The notes below the pieces were generated by a model. That model was not told the origin of the DNA and did no database searches. It saw nothing but the letters and a program-made list of their open reading frames with translations. A program made the translations under genes and the position numbers. From Paragordius varius (Eukaryota; Nematomorpha), in NCBI GenBank assembly GCA_964247055.1, contig OZ176053.1, forward strand, positions 9,796,001 through 9,860,000: a stretch of 64,000 nucleotides of DNA, written 5' to 3'. Below are positions 39,057 to 50,806 of this stretch, piece after piece; positions within the stretch are counted from its first letter, which is position 1, and every line of letters begins with the position of its first letter.

Positions 39057-39098
<42 letters not shown>

Positions 39099-42000
39099 TT
39101 ATCTATGCTTATTCGATTTTTCGTTTGCCACATTGATAACCCTTTTTTTCATGAAGAATCGGAAATCATCAATAACGGTGAATAAAGGATCCATGTATGA
39201 TACAACTTTTCAACCCTATTCCGCCCAACCTACTCTGTCTAATCCACAATCATACCCCATGTATATCAGTTATCAAAATAACCAAACCACAGCTACCATG
39301 GAATCAACTCATAATAATCACAGTAATGCCAAATGTGGCGAATCGAAATTGACTCCCCCACAAACTTATTATCATGTCAACTGTGATAAAAATTTACCCA
39401 ACCAATTTTATTCCAATGAGGGTCGTCGTCCTTCCTGCAGTAAAGTCTCAGAATTTATTGAGCACACAGTGGATCGAAATGGACAAATTGATTCAAGCAG
39501 GCATCAAACTAACGTATATTATATGCGTGCTTATGGTCGCTCACCATCAATCCCGATATCTCCCAAATCACCCAATCATGAACGGGAGGAACGTAAATGT
39601 TCAATAAATGGTAGAAATTTTCAAACTAATTATCCACAACTACATCAGCTTAATGCAAACTCTCCCATCGTTGAAACGTATAAAGATTTGAATGTTTTAT
39701 CCATCAAAGAAACACCCATTGAGCAAATATCAGCATATCCCCCGAACAATTATTATCAAGCACAGCAAACGCAATCAACCACCCCTGGAAATCAAAGTTA
39801 CCCAACTTTCTTTTAATATCTTGTTTGACAAATGTGTATAAGTGTGGTGTGGTAAGTTAGATTCATTAATATTTTCCAAATTTGAATGCCTTTAAAAACT
39901 CTCAAAAGGGATGGTTTCTATCGGGAAAAATAGCTTTTCAGTTAGTTCCGAAGTTAATGAATGTAGCCCACGCCCTATTGAAAAATATTTTGACATAAAT
40001 ATATAATGTTTTAATAGAACAATTTAGGAGTTATTTATACTTACTGACAATTTTTTGTCAAGTGTATGGGTTTGTTAATATTATCATAAATTATTTAAGC
40101 GTTTTTTATCAAGACATTTTATATTTTTATCATAGCAAAAACGGTCATCTTAGTCGAACCCAAATGCAAAACGGCTGGGGGAAAAGGAGCGAATCCAAAG
40201 ATATTTACCAAAGAATCCTCCCCATGTAGCTTGGCAAACAGTGTTTACAGCGCTGAAATCGGTTTAGAAACGATAGATCAAGAGGTTATGCTCTTTTTAT
40301 TATATTGACTCTCGTTTAGTTTTGAAGCAATAAAACGATCAGATTTGATATAACATTCAAAAAAATAAAACTATTATCTTGTTGTCACACACAAGATTTT
40401 TTATAATTACTGCGAGTCCAGTAAATAATGAAGCTAATATTGTCAAATTATCCTTAATATTAAACCACAACTTATTTAACACTTTACATATGATTTTTTG
40501 ATTCCAACTTAAAATAAATTAATAAACAATAACCTATATATATATCGTTTTAGTTGTCAAGGCCACAAAAGATAAATATCCCTGAGCGGTTACGTGACGA
40601 AGAACTCGTTTTGTGCGAATTGATGGCCAATCAGGCTAACCTTACACCAGCCCACGGTCAAGCTGGTTTTGATTCGTTAACTCAAACACAAATTAACGAA
40701 TACATTTTGGCTCAAAAGAATTATGCCACTTCATGCGGTATTTTTCGATTATTGAATTATAATTATCTTATCAACAAAAATTAATTGTTAGGCACTGTTA
40801 TTATTTCACTTTGGGTTATGGGGTTTTAAGGTCAAATGTAATGCTAAAATGCTAATTCGAAAGATATGAACCTTTAATTAAAAACAGAATTATTACTTTC
40901 GGGTAAAATTTGTATATTGCGATTAATTTCAAGCGCTTTTTAGAATGTAATACTTTTTACAAATAACTCTCATGCTACTATACCCTTTTTTTATTTAAAT
41001 CTTCCGTTTTTAATTGATCGGACATAATACATAAATGGTAAAAACCAATTATCATGTACAGGTTTAGATTCCCCAAAACAGCACAGCACAAGTGCCAGTT
41101 TATCTTTGGATTCATCCACACCTCCTTTGGCTAACAAAGCACATAATCATCACTCTACCAGAAACAATGAAAGCGTTTTTGCACCTCTTAAGGTACAAAT
41201 ACCCCCACCTCCACCCCTCCTGCATTCAAATGATAATAAATTTCGTACTATACAGAATAGCAATAAATATAACGATCAAAGATCACTTACTACTACTGAT
41301 TACAATAATAACAATATTGAAGCATATAGGGGTGATAAAATATTATCGCCCCTGTATAAAGATGAAAAAATGAATCACACGAACCATGTAAGTCCTGAGG
41401 AAAAGGAAACGAAAGAACGTGTAAAAGCAGCAATCAAAAAAGAATACTTAAAAAATTTGTTATCCAATTATGGGTAAATTTGATTGTATTATGCATAAGG
41501 GGATCTTAATTTAAAATTCCGACCTAATTTTTTTTTGTAATTGTGTAGAGAAAAGTTTTTTACTAACTTTATTTGGAATATTATCTTTTGTCTTTTAACT
41601 TTAAAGATTTTATATTTTGCTGAAATTGAGAATTTTTGTCAATGTAAGACATGGTTTAATCTTACGTTAAATATCTTTAGTTTGTTGATTTATGTTATTA
41701 TTTTATTTTTAAGGTGGTGGAACGCTTAAACATTAGTTTTTATAAGGTTTAAACATTTTTGTTGGCCAATTTTTTGATGTGGCATATATGTTATAACAAT
41801 AGTTTATTATAAAAAAATATCCAAGGGAAAGGTTTAGAATTATATGGCTTACATTTGAAAGTAATAAATAAAAGGTCTATACTTTAATCTATATAAAAAT
41901 GCATGCTTTGTACTAAACGCTAAGTTTCTTTTAACAGATCTCACGATTTGTCCCCTCAAATCGCACATGGCAGAACGACATCATCACCGTATATCCGTTC

Positions 42001-42508
42001 AAGTCTTTCCTCTTCAACAAATGACTCTCCTAACGTTAACCATCAAAGACTTGGGACTGATTTCCCATGCGTTGAATCAAATATGAATAATAGTTACCAT
42101 ATGAATGGTGGAGATAAAACATCACCCAATATTAATAATAATAATCAAAGTCAATCTAAAGATTTTACGGGTGAGAGGGCCCTTTCCCATAATGGACACT
42201 CCAACTCATGGTTAGAGGAGGAACGATGTCGCCGGGAAAAATTGTTGAATCTCAACGAATTACTTGCCAAAGAAGTAGCCGCTAAAACACGAAAAATGAT
42301 GCTAAATAATGCCCTAAGTCGGGAGAATGCCGCTGCTAATAATGAGACCTTTTCCTCCTTATCATCACCCCCAGACCAAAGTGGATCAAAGAAATTTGAA
42401 AATTATATTCCTTTTACCACCACCGTTATAGAAGAGCAAAACAATAGTCCAAGGACAGATATTGATCAATATCTGCATTATAATTTTTCTGAATCTAATG
42501 GGTTTTAA
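31601..42508 (+). CDS. PH-domain and coiled-coil scaffold-like protein (5' incomplete)
   Basis: Seventeen exons join in one frame across GT/AG introns: 31601-32136, 33674-33833, 34165-34237, 34314-34763, 34866-35085, 35503-35827, 36058-36218, 36845-37064, 37223-37360, 37621-37809, 37917-38532, 38771-38982, 39157-39796, 40136-40284, 40554-40737, 41062-41473, 41938-42508; 1,751 residues plus stop. Residues about 218-465 form a PH domain: ENWLFFL, HWVKKWVILDEVSLLIF, and the C-terminal helix GAERDEWVKTF with the hallmark Trp (about 454). An insert of some 170 residues rich in Asn/Thr splits it. Coiled-coil-like helices follow (about 596-664, 746-767, 816-844), then Asn/Ser/His-rich sequence with short conserved-looking blocks (PPPDTVEEMLYERK, INIPERLRDEELVLCELM, LNELLAKEVAAKTRKMM). 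PH plus coiled coil suggests a membrane- or cytoskeleton-linked scaffold of PLEKHA4-7 or MPRIP/TRIOBP type; orthology is not settled. The first exon starts at an acceptor, so the N-terminus is missing. Confidence 0.8.
39064..39096. repeat. (TA)n microsatellite in an intron
   Basis: A pure TA run within the intron between 38982 and 39157 of the PH-domain gene. Confidence 0.9.
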
Positions 42509-43023
42509 CTATGTTGTATTTTTCGATAAGTTATTTGAATACTAACTAATAATTAAATACCAAACACATCGATAATAAACGTGCTTGGCCATGAAAAAAA
42601 GTTTATGGCACACGAAATATTTTATGATTCCTATAAGTGTTAGTTAGGATAATAAAAGTGCGTTCGCTCTTAAACAAATTATTAATTTTAAACAATCTCC
42701 TTTTGCTATAATTACATATAATGTTAAATAGTTTAGGCGTGACTAACAATTTAGTGTGAAGCGTACGCAAAAAACTATAAATTTTATTTTAGTTATAATA
42801 TATATTTTATTAATTTAAATAAAAAATAATTTATTACATCTTTTTTATTTGTCATTTGTGAAAACAAAGTTTCATTAAATTGTTTGACAAAAAAATCTTG
42901 AAAGATTAAAATATACATTATGTCCTCGAATGTGACTTCCACAAAACTTTCTTAATTAAAAATTTATTATATGATATCGTGGTTTTTTTTATAGCCAATT
43001 AAAAACAAATTAAATTTTATTTG

Positions 43024-43051
<28 letters not shown>
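43024..43051. repeat. (TA)n microsatellite
   Basis: A pure TA dinucleotide run. Confidence 0.9.
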
Positions 43052-43054
<3 letters not shown>

Positions 43055-43938
43055 GTAACGCACTCACTATTCTTATATATTCTTTTCTAAGAAAGCATTT
43101 TATACGTAATAAGTCACCACTGCCTGTATACCACTAAAACAATGTATTTTTATACATGTATCGAAAAAAATGACCATATATAATCACACACTCATACTTT
43201 TTACTTTTTGTATTTTGAGAATCTACATTTTAGCATTTATATATTAAACCATATATGACCGATGTTTTTTGAAATATTGCAATAAATTACTAAATCCTTA
43301 CCTCATATTTACAACATTTCTACATAAGCAGAGATTGTATTCCATTAGGTTTCTTTTTGATCTCGTTTTCTACACCTAGTGTCCATATTGAATGAAAACA
43401 GTGCGCTATATAAAACTATATTCTTAGTGCTTTGTAAAAAATATAGCCTAAAGCGAAAATTTTTAACATATATTTATAGTATAATTAAAATCAAAAAATG
43501 TTTTATGCACATTTTGGGAAATATCTAAATATATATTATAAATGTTTCATATTTTCTGCAAAATTTGTTAGAAACTATAATATGTAAAGTTAGATATTAA
43601 AACCTGAGGATAATTTTATGCAATGGTTTTTTAGGGAGGTTGGCGTTTATTTTCAAGAACTCTATAGATAGGGATTTTAAGATTCAGTATAATGTTTGAA
43701 AAGAAAAACTGCGAACGTCAGTATTTTCAAATTATATATTTACATGTTAGCACTCATCAGCACGGAACAACTATTTGGCTTTAAAATTTAATTCAAATCG
43801 TATATATAAACCGTTGTGAGTTTGGTATATCATCGTGACTAATACAAATTATTACTTTATAACTTAAATTTGAGCCGTAATTATCATATTACAATATAAA
43901 ATATGTCATGTTGATCAAAATGAACAGATAATCTAGTT

Positions 43939-44515
43939 CAGTGGTAGTCATCAGCCAATTTTGACAGGACGAATAAAATGATTTTGTCTCAAGGATGATA
44001 TTGAAAAATATTTTATAGCTTCATATGCATTTACCGCGTTAAACACATAAAGGATATCATCTTTTATAGATTGGATTATTATTAACCAATATTTTTTGAC
44101 AAATCTGGTTACATAATAATAAGTCAATCGAACGGAATACTCATTTTTTTTTGAATATCCACCTCTATTTAAGTTGACAAAACAATAAGGAAAACTTAGA
44201 AAAATTTTATTTTAAATAATTATTTTGATCTTACCAAAATATACGATTTTTACTTGGATCTCTTTTTTAATTATCTTCGAAATTGGAATCATGATCGAAT
44301 ATTAACAGGCTACATATGATTATAAATGACGCATATTTTTCATGGAAACCGGCAATTCTCATCATGTATGAGATTTAGAAAAAATGGAATTTAAAATACT
44401 GAAAAATATATAAAAAATAAAATCACCAAAATTTTTGAATTATTTCAAAGCAATCAAAAAATACAATTTAGTGATTCAGTGCCATACACTTTTAGGCGGC
44501 GGTTTGAGATCACTG
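43939..44515. mobile_element. Candidate old hAT MITE
   Basis: The left end CAGTGGTAGTCATCAGCC and the right end GGTTTGAGATCACTG resemble the CAGTGGTTCTCAA-type terminal inverted repeats of hAT elements. The 8-bp flanks, ATCTAGTT and CTTTAGCA, are not identical, but both fit the NTNTAGNN pattern favoured by this group. The interior is noncoding AT-rich DNA. The ends are diverged, so the call is tentative. Confidence 0.45.
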
Positions 44516-47500
44516 CTTTAGCATGACCAGTCTTAACCGTGTCCAACACAAATGGCTTTAGGGGACGCATTTGAAATATATATGGCTATTAAAAAATATT
44601 TCATTGGATTATAAATACAAGACTGTAAATGCAAAAGGATAGACCTATTAAAAATTGTAACTTTTTTGCAAATAATGGATTTCCAACCTACCATTTATGT
44701 TATACTTCAATATAAGATCAATTTTTGAAATAGCGATTGCAATAAAATCGTAGTGTTGGATATATAAATTTTTGTCTACAAAGACACAAAGTCAAAAAGA
44801 TGTTTCGTACTGATGAGTGCTAACATGAACAAAAGAATTAAAAGTTTCATTTTTTGTAATTGCTGTTTTCAAATTTAATTTTAAATATAACATCAATAAA
44901 TATCTGGTTTATTGAATATTTACCCAACATCTATCCTTTGTTCTTATATTGAGGAGACGAATTTGTTAAACGAATTAAAAAATATAACACTTTTACATAT
45001 AAATAACTACGTAAGGCAAACCATGTTTATATATTAAGGACTTATTTTTTGAAATGACGCTACCAGTAAAAGCCCATTGATTTTGTATAAGCTGTTAAAG
45101 ATAGAGCAATAAAAAGTAAAATTATTTGCCATCATTTAATTGTTATGCAATCAATAAAAAAAATGTGAATTGGTTAGCATTTACACTTTGCCAAAAACGT
45201 TGGCTTTAATGTGCCAAAATATTCTAATTTTGGCACAATGTGGGAAATAATTCATGTAGCACCATGAGAACGGTGAGGAAGTTAATTCCAAATATGCAAG
45301 GTGGTTCTCAAAAATCTAAACTTTCTAAAATATAGAAGTGGCTTCCTTCTTTTATCCCAAAATGTATTTGGATATAAATTACATATTTCATATGTAACAT
45401 GTATAAATGAAATTTATTTTCAAATTATGGGCCCTGGTTCGATCGGCGCATATACGGCTTAAACCATGATTTTACCTTAAAATAAGTAATATCAAGTATT
45501 TTGTATGACTTTCTTTATATTTCGGTTTATTAATGTTATATAAAGAGAAAATGCCATTGTTTTAATTTATTCCATATTTTTTTAATTATTTAATTTTGAA
45601 CAGACCTGGGTTATCCAACGACCCCAATTTGAATCAAAGGATTGAATTTGTATCCAAGTGTTAAAATTGGTTGATACATTACTATTATTTCTAAATAAAT
45701 GTGGGCATTTTTTACCAAATTTCGCGTGCACGGCCTTTTAATTATTAATAAGCAAGTCAAGCTTTTTATAGCGATGTGTTTTCTTTAAATTAATTAGATA
45801 TTCATATAAACTGCTATCAGATTCTTTCGGAAAACTAATTAATAATATTAGTAAACACATCGTTCCTTTAATTAAATATTAAAATTTTATTAATGAGTCT
45901 TACTGGACAAAGAAAATATGCTTATTGGAATTTTATTAACATTTAACCAAAGAGAAAATAATCAGGTTTTTAATGTTGTTTGGGAAAATTTTACATGTTA
46001 TTAATGTATAGGGTTTTCTTTATCAAAGGATTTTGCGAAAATCTCTTATAGGAAAATGATCAAAAGTAAATTAGTTGAGCTTACATTATGCTTGTATCAA
46101 TACATTTCCAAAAATATCTAATTATCGGAAAACAAAATTAGGTTTGTATTTAAAAAGCGTCTTCCCTTATTTAGATTTAAATTAAGCCAAATTTAAATGA
46201 GGATAACACAAATAAAAAATTAATTAAATATAAGTAGGATCATTCCATCACAACGTAAAATATTAGCCGAAAATTAAGATGTTCAAAGGAGGAAAAGTCG
46301 AAAAGAATCATTTATAAACAATGGTGACCGCTCCTTTTAATAGTGAAGTTGTTTGAAGTTCCCTCGCCCAATGTGAATTGTTTGGATTACATAATTGTTA
46401 CTTTTCAACAATTATCCATTTCCAAGATTTCGTTCCTTAGGATGAAAGAAAATAAATGGGTAAAGAACAATCCAATCAATATGGAAATATAAATTGTATA
46501 ATAAATTTATTAAGGGCCATTAATTTCTAGAAATATAAAATTTTGATTCAATTTGTTATTAGTATAAAATATTTTTTTATATTCAACCGTAACGAATTTT
46601 GTTTTGTCCACAGTTTGTTGAAAATAAAATTAAAAATAAATAGGTATTTATTTCTGAAAATTAATATAAATTAATTTTGGTTTATATTAAAATACATGGT
46701 ATTCAACAAAATAAAGATAAAATGTTGAATATAATGGTATTAATTTGTATTAAGTAACTTTTCAAAAACCCGAAATTCATATCGAAAACTTAAAATCAAA
46801 TTCCCAAGATTATATATAATTTTCGTGCTTAAAAATTTAATGGGACTTCGAATATTATTATTCAGCTGTTTGGCGCTTAATATGAAAATTGAAAACAATG
46901 ACCGTTGACTTTCAATAACAGTTTAAAATATATTTTAACTGATGTCTGAAACCTTTAATCCTATTATTATATGTTATGCTTTTACAAAAATTTATGCAGA
47001 AGCTTTATGCAATTCATAAAAATAAAAAAGTTATAAATAAGTAAAGTCAAAATTATGGTTTTGGAAAATGCTGATGGCAGCTTTTTTCATATGATATATC
47101 ATTCATTCGTTTATGACCACAATTTACATAAGATTGGGTTGTGTATAAAGACGGTTAAAACCTAAGCTTAATTATAACAAACTAATATATTTTTTTTACT
47201 TAATTTATGAATAATTTCCTAGCCTTCAAAATGTTAGCTTATGAATAGGGAATCGTTTTTAATGTGTTTATTTATATTATAAAAATAAGTAATATTGGGC
47301 CCTGGACGAGACATTTATATACCATATTAGGACACGGAAGGGAGTCGATAAATTATTTACATACATCTAATTAATAAATATTTTATTGATCATACCTTTT
47401 CTGACAAGACTTATAAGCACGTAAAAAAATGCTTAACAAAAAATGAAATCGTATATTTTAATTTATATCAATTAAAACATCTTTTCCCTTCATTTTGGAA

Positions 47501-50243
47501 TTGTTGGGTAGCAAAATTTGGCTTCTTCGCTTAAATTTACAATATTAGCGTTGACATATGTGTAATTTAAAATATTTCATAATCTTTTTTTAATCAAAAA
47601 CCAGTTAATCCTTGCAATGCATGCAGGTAGGGTGCAAGAGATATAAAGTTAGGCATAATTATGTATGCAACTAAAATTAAAGCCATACAAAACGCGTAAC
47701 TAAATTAATATTATTATTATTATTAGGAGATTTTAGAGAAGAAGACAGAGCGAGAGAAGGTGCTTCGAACATAATGTGTCAACATGAAATGGCAACATTA
47801 ATCGTGAATCCTTGCTTGTATATTTTAGATTTTAAGAAAGAATAATTACATATTTCTTTGATATAATCTTAGTGGGAAAACACACACACTAATATCTTGA
47901 AATAAATAGGTTTGTCTTTTAAATCTTATAAAGAGTCGTGATATTAAAAATTTTGCACATATTTTTTAAAACTCTTTAACTATACTTTATTATCGTTATT
48001 ATTCTAAATTATATCGTCATTTAATGTTGCTTAAATTGTATCATATACCGCTCATATTTATATTGGCTTTGATTGGATTCAAACCATTAGAAGTAAATGG
48101 TAAACCCCTTTTAAGTTACTATCCATGGTATGTCTTAATTATAATTTAACCCATATAGAAAATATTTTAAATATATAGTACAATTTTGCACATATAAATA
48201 TTTTAAATATATAATGTTACATTGCCAATTTGGATATCCTTATGGTTTATACACAACGTTAAGTGATTGATGCCGGTATACCGTAAATTATGTCTTTCTA
48301 TCATTATAAATGTTTAAATTATCCACTTTTTATGGGTAAATTTTAAATTAATTACCTATTTATTTATTTTAGGGGTTCTTTTGACCTTTGAATACTTATT
48401 CTAAAAAATAAATTATGTAATGCAGAATCACTTAGATCCATTATCTTTTTTTAATGATATTAATTTTAGCATGTTTTATAAATTTCTAACAGATAATAGT
48501 GGACCGTGAACCGCTCCTTAAATATGTAGCTAAATATTTTAACAATTATTTATAATTAAGTATATAATAAAAATATGAAATAAAAATCAAATTTTGGTAA
48601 TAATTAATATATGGTCCCATTTTTGTGGTAAGATATTGATCATGAGGATCATTCATAATTGACATCGGTTATTTTTTGATCAGCAATTTTAATAATTAAC
48701 ACATATTTAGCCTTTAATATTCAACGTTAAAACAAACAAATAGTTATCTTAAGGTTAAAAATTTTTTTATATATTGATTCTGTCGTATCAGCCAGTTGTT
48801 TTTAGCTCTATTTTTGAACCTTATGCTGTTAATCGGTAAAATTTTACATATATTGTCACAATTATTTTATATAAGCTTTTAATTGTTAATGCTGTATGTT
48901 AATTAGATATATAATGTTTGTAAAATTTCAATGGCCACAAATAATTTTTATGGTGGTTTTTTTAATGGTTTATTGGATTATTCCCCTGTTGTAAACCTAA
49001 AAATGTACTTTAATTTTTTAAACTTTGATGTAAAACAGCCAACTTTAATGATAAAAATATAATTTTTGGCCGGTCACCATCCCAATATAAATATGAACAT
49101 GCTGCTTTTAATATTAGTTGACGCATTTAGCAACTGGGAAAATGCTACAATTGAAGTTTTACAAATTTCTAATATTTGGTGTTATACAATGCATATGTAA
49201 TTAACAGTCCATCACCCTTTGGGTTTATATCACAAACCGATTTAAAATTGGAATATCTAAAAAAGTATAAGGTTTTAAGCCGAATTTAAATATCCTTTCA
49301 TTAGTTTTTTAAACGTATTATACTAATTTTTTTATAGAAATAAAAAATTGTAATAAAATCCTCATCTAAAACTTTTTGCGGCCATTTTCAACGCAAATAT
49401 ATGCACAATATGGAAATGTAATTTAAAACAAAAAAGCTTTCAGGCTACGTTTTAGCAGCAAAAAACTTGATATATTTTGATTTTAACATCAGATGGTCGT
49501 TTCGATCGTATTTTGGAGCTGTCCCAATTTTACACTCTAGAAGTCATAAATCTGTAAAAAATGTAAGATTTTTTTATCAAATAAATGAGAACAATGTTGA
49601 TAATAAATTTTAATTAAAATCCCTTTAGAACTGTAGTTTTTTTACAAAATTGAACTCTGGGATATAAAACTATTCCAATATGTAAACTAGGACAAAAAAG
49701 AGAAAGGTAATGAATTGCTAAACATTGATAATGAATGATAAGAGAGGTTGTCTATTGCGGTTAGGTGTTAAATAAAATTTTAAAAATCTTACACTCCACA
49801 AATCGACTTGGATAAGATAAGGGTACCTCAGGTCTGTTTATAACCAAATTATAAAAAGCAATATAACAAAAATTGCATATTTTTACATATCAGTAAAAAG
49901 AGTTATAACTTTTTTAAAAATTTATTCTCAAATGCATCCATCCTTGGTATTATATAAAAATGCAAAAACGACCCAAAAATATGTTATTACATTATTTCTC
50001 TGAATATAAAGAACACCTCTAATTTTCGGAAAGCAAAAGGAAAAATCAAATAAATACGGCCAATGTTATCTTACTGGTCAATCATTAATAATAATTTATA
50101 ACCACTAATTTATACCCGAATTATATCCTATTTAGGGATCAAGAACCTATGGGATTATCATATAAAGAGAAAAGGTATTTATAATACTTAAATTATGTCA
50201 AAAGTTTTTATACAATATTAAATTGTTTAATGTCCTAACTTAG

Positions 50244-50382
50244 ACTTCTGGGACTAGATAGAGATCACTCCGCTGCACAAATGGCTCTCCTTCAAACAGG
50301 GTTAGGCGCGGCTAGTGCGGGAGGTCCTGGAAAGAAACGATACTATCCTCAAGATGATTTTCATGTGGATAATTATATTTAG
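50244..50382 (+). CDS. Isolated terminal coding exon
   Basis: After an acceptor (TGTCCTAACTTAG), 139 bases encode LLGLDRDHSAAQMALL, a Gly/Ala stretch, and the end KKRYYPQDDFHVDNYI before TAG. Codon content is clearly more GC-rich than the surroundings, and an AATAAA follows at 50495. The exon needs two leftover bases from its upstream partner. A weak GT at 42502 in the last exon of the PH-domain gene would supply them in phase, so this may be an alternative last exon of that gene across a 7.7-kb intron. Equally it may belong to a different plus-strand gene whose other exons I could not see. The protein family is not recognised. Confidence 0.55.
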
Positions 50383-50399
50383 TAGTGAAAGACAAATTC

Positions 50400-50405
50400 T
50401 TTATT
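50400..50405 (-). terminator. Candidate poly(A) signal for the aminotransferase gene
   Basis: TTTATT on the plus strand gives AATAAA on the minus strand, about 400 bp past the TAT stop codon. It would place the TAT transcript end in the 3' part of the opposing gene. Confidence 0.35.
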
Positions 50406-50494
50406 ATATATAAAATAAGTGTTTGTGGTTAAAATATATTTATCTATCTATATCATGATTTAAAATCATATATGTATATATATTACAATCATTA

Positions 50495-50500
50495 AATAAA
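50495..50500 (+). terminator. Candidate poly(A) signal of the plus-strand gene
   Basis: AATAAA 113 bp after the TAG of the terminal exon at 50244-50382. Confidence 0.45.
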
Positions 50501-50724
50501 TATCTGTCAAATATTTCGCTTTTAAAAATTTTATATTTTGTGTGAGCATAAGTTATAACTTAAATTATATTGCATTGCCACCAGAGAATGTAATATTTAA
50601 AAAATATGTCAATATATCTGTCAAATATTTCGCTTTTAAAAATTTTATATTTTGTGTGAGCATAAGTTATAACTTAAATTATATTGCATTGCCACCAGAG
50701 AATGTAATATTTAAAAAAATATAA
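50501..50724. repeat. Two-copy tandem duplication, 114-bp period
   Basis: TATCTGTCAAATATTTCGC starts at 50501 and again at 50615. The copies are nearly identical through GCATTGCCACCAGAGAATG and the following A-rich stretch. It lies in the short gap between the two convergent genes. Confidence 0.9.
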
Positions 50725-50806
50725 TTAATTTTCATATAAATTTTGGGTTAAAGCAAAAGTATTTGAGTTAAATTTTATACAATCAAAGGCGTCTTAAAAT
50801 TAATAG

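Larger units (their letters stand above)
42509..50243. other. Long AT-rich stretch without recognised exons
   Basis: It follows the stop of the PH-domain gene and precedes an isolated terminal exon at 50244. It may be one long intron, intergenic DNA, or both. It holds a (TA)n run at 43024-43051 and a candidate hAT MITE (43939-44515). No convincing coding exon was seen on either strand. Confidence 0.5.
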
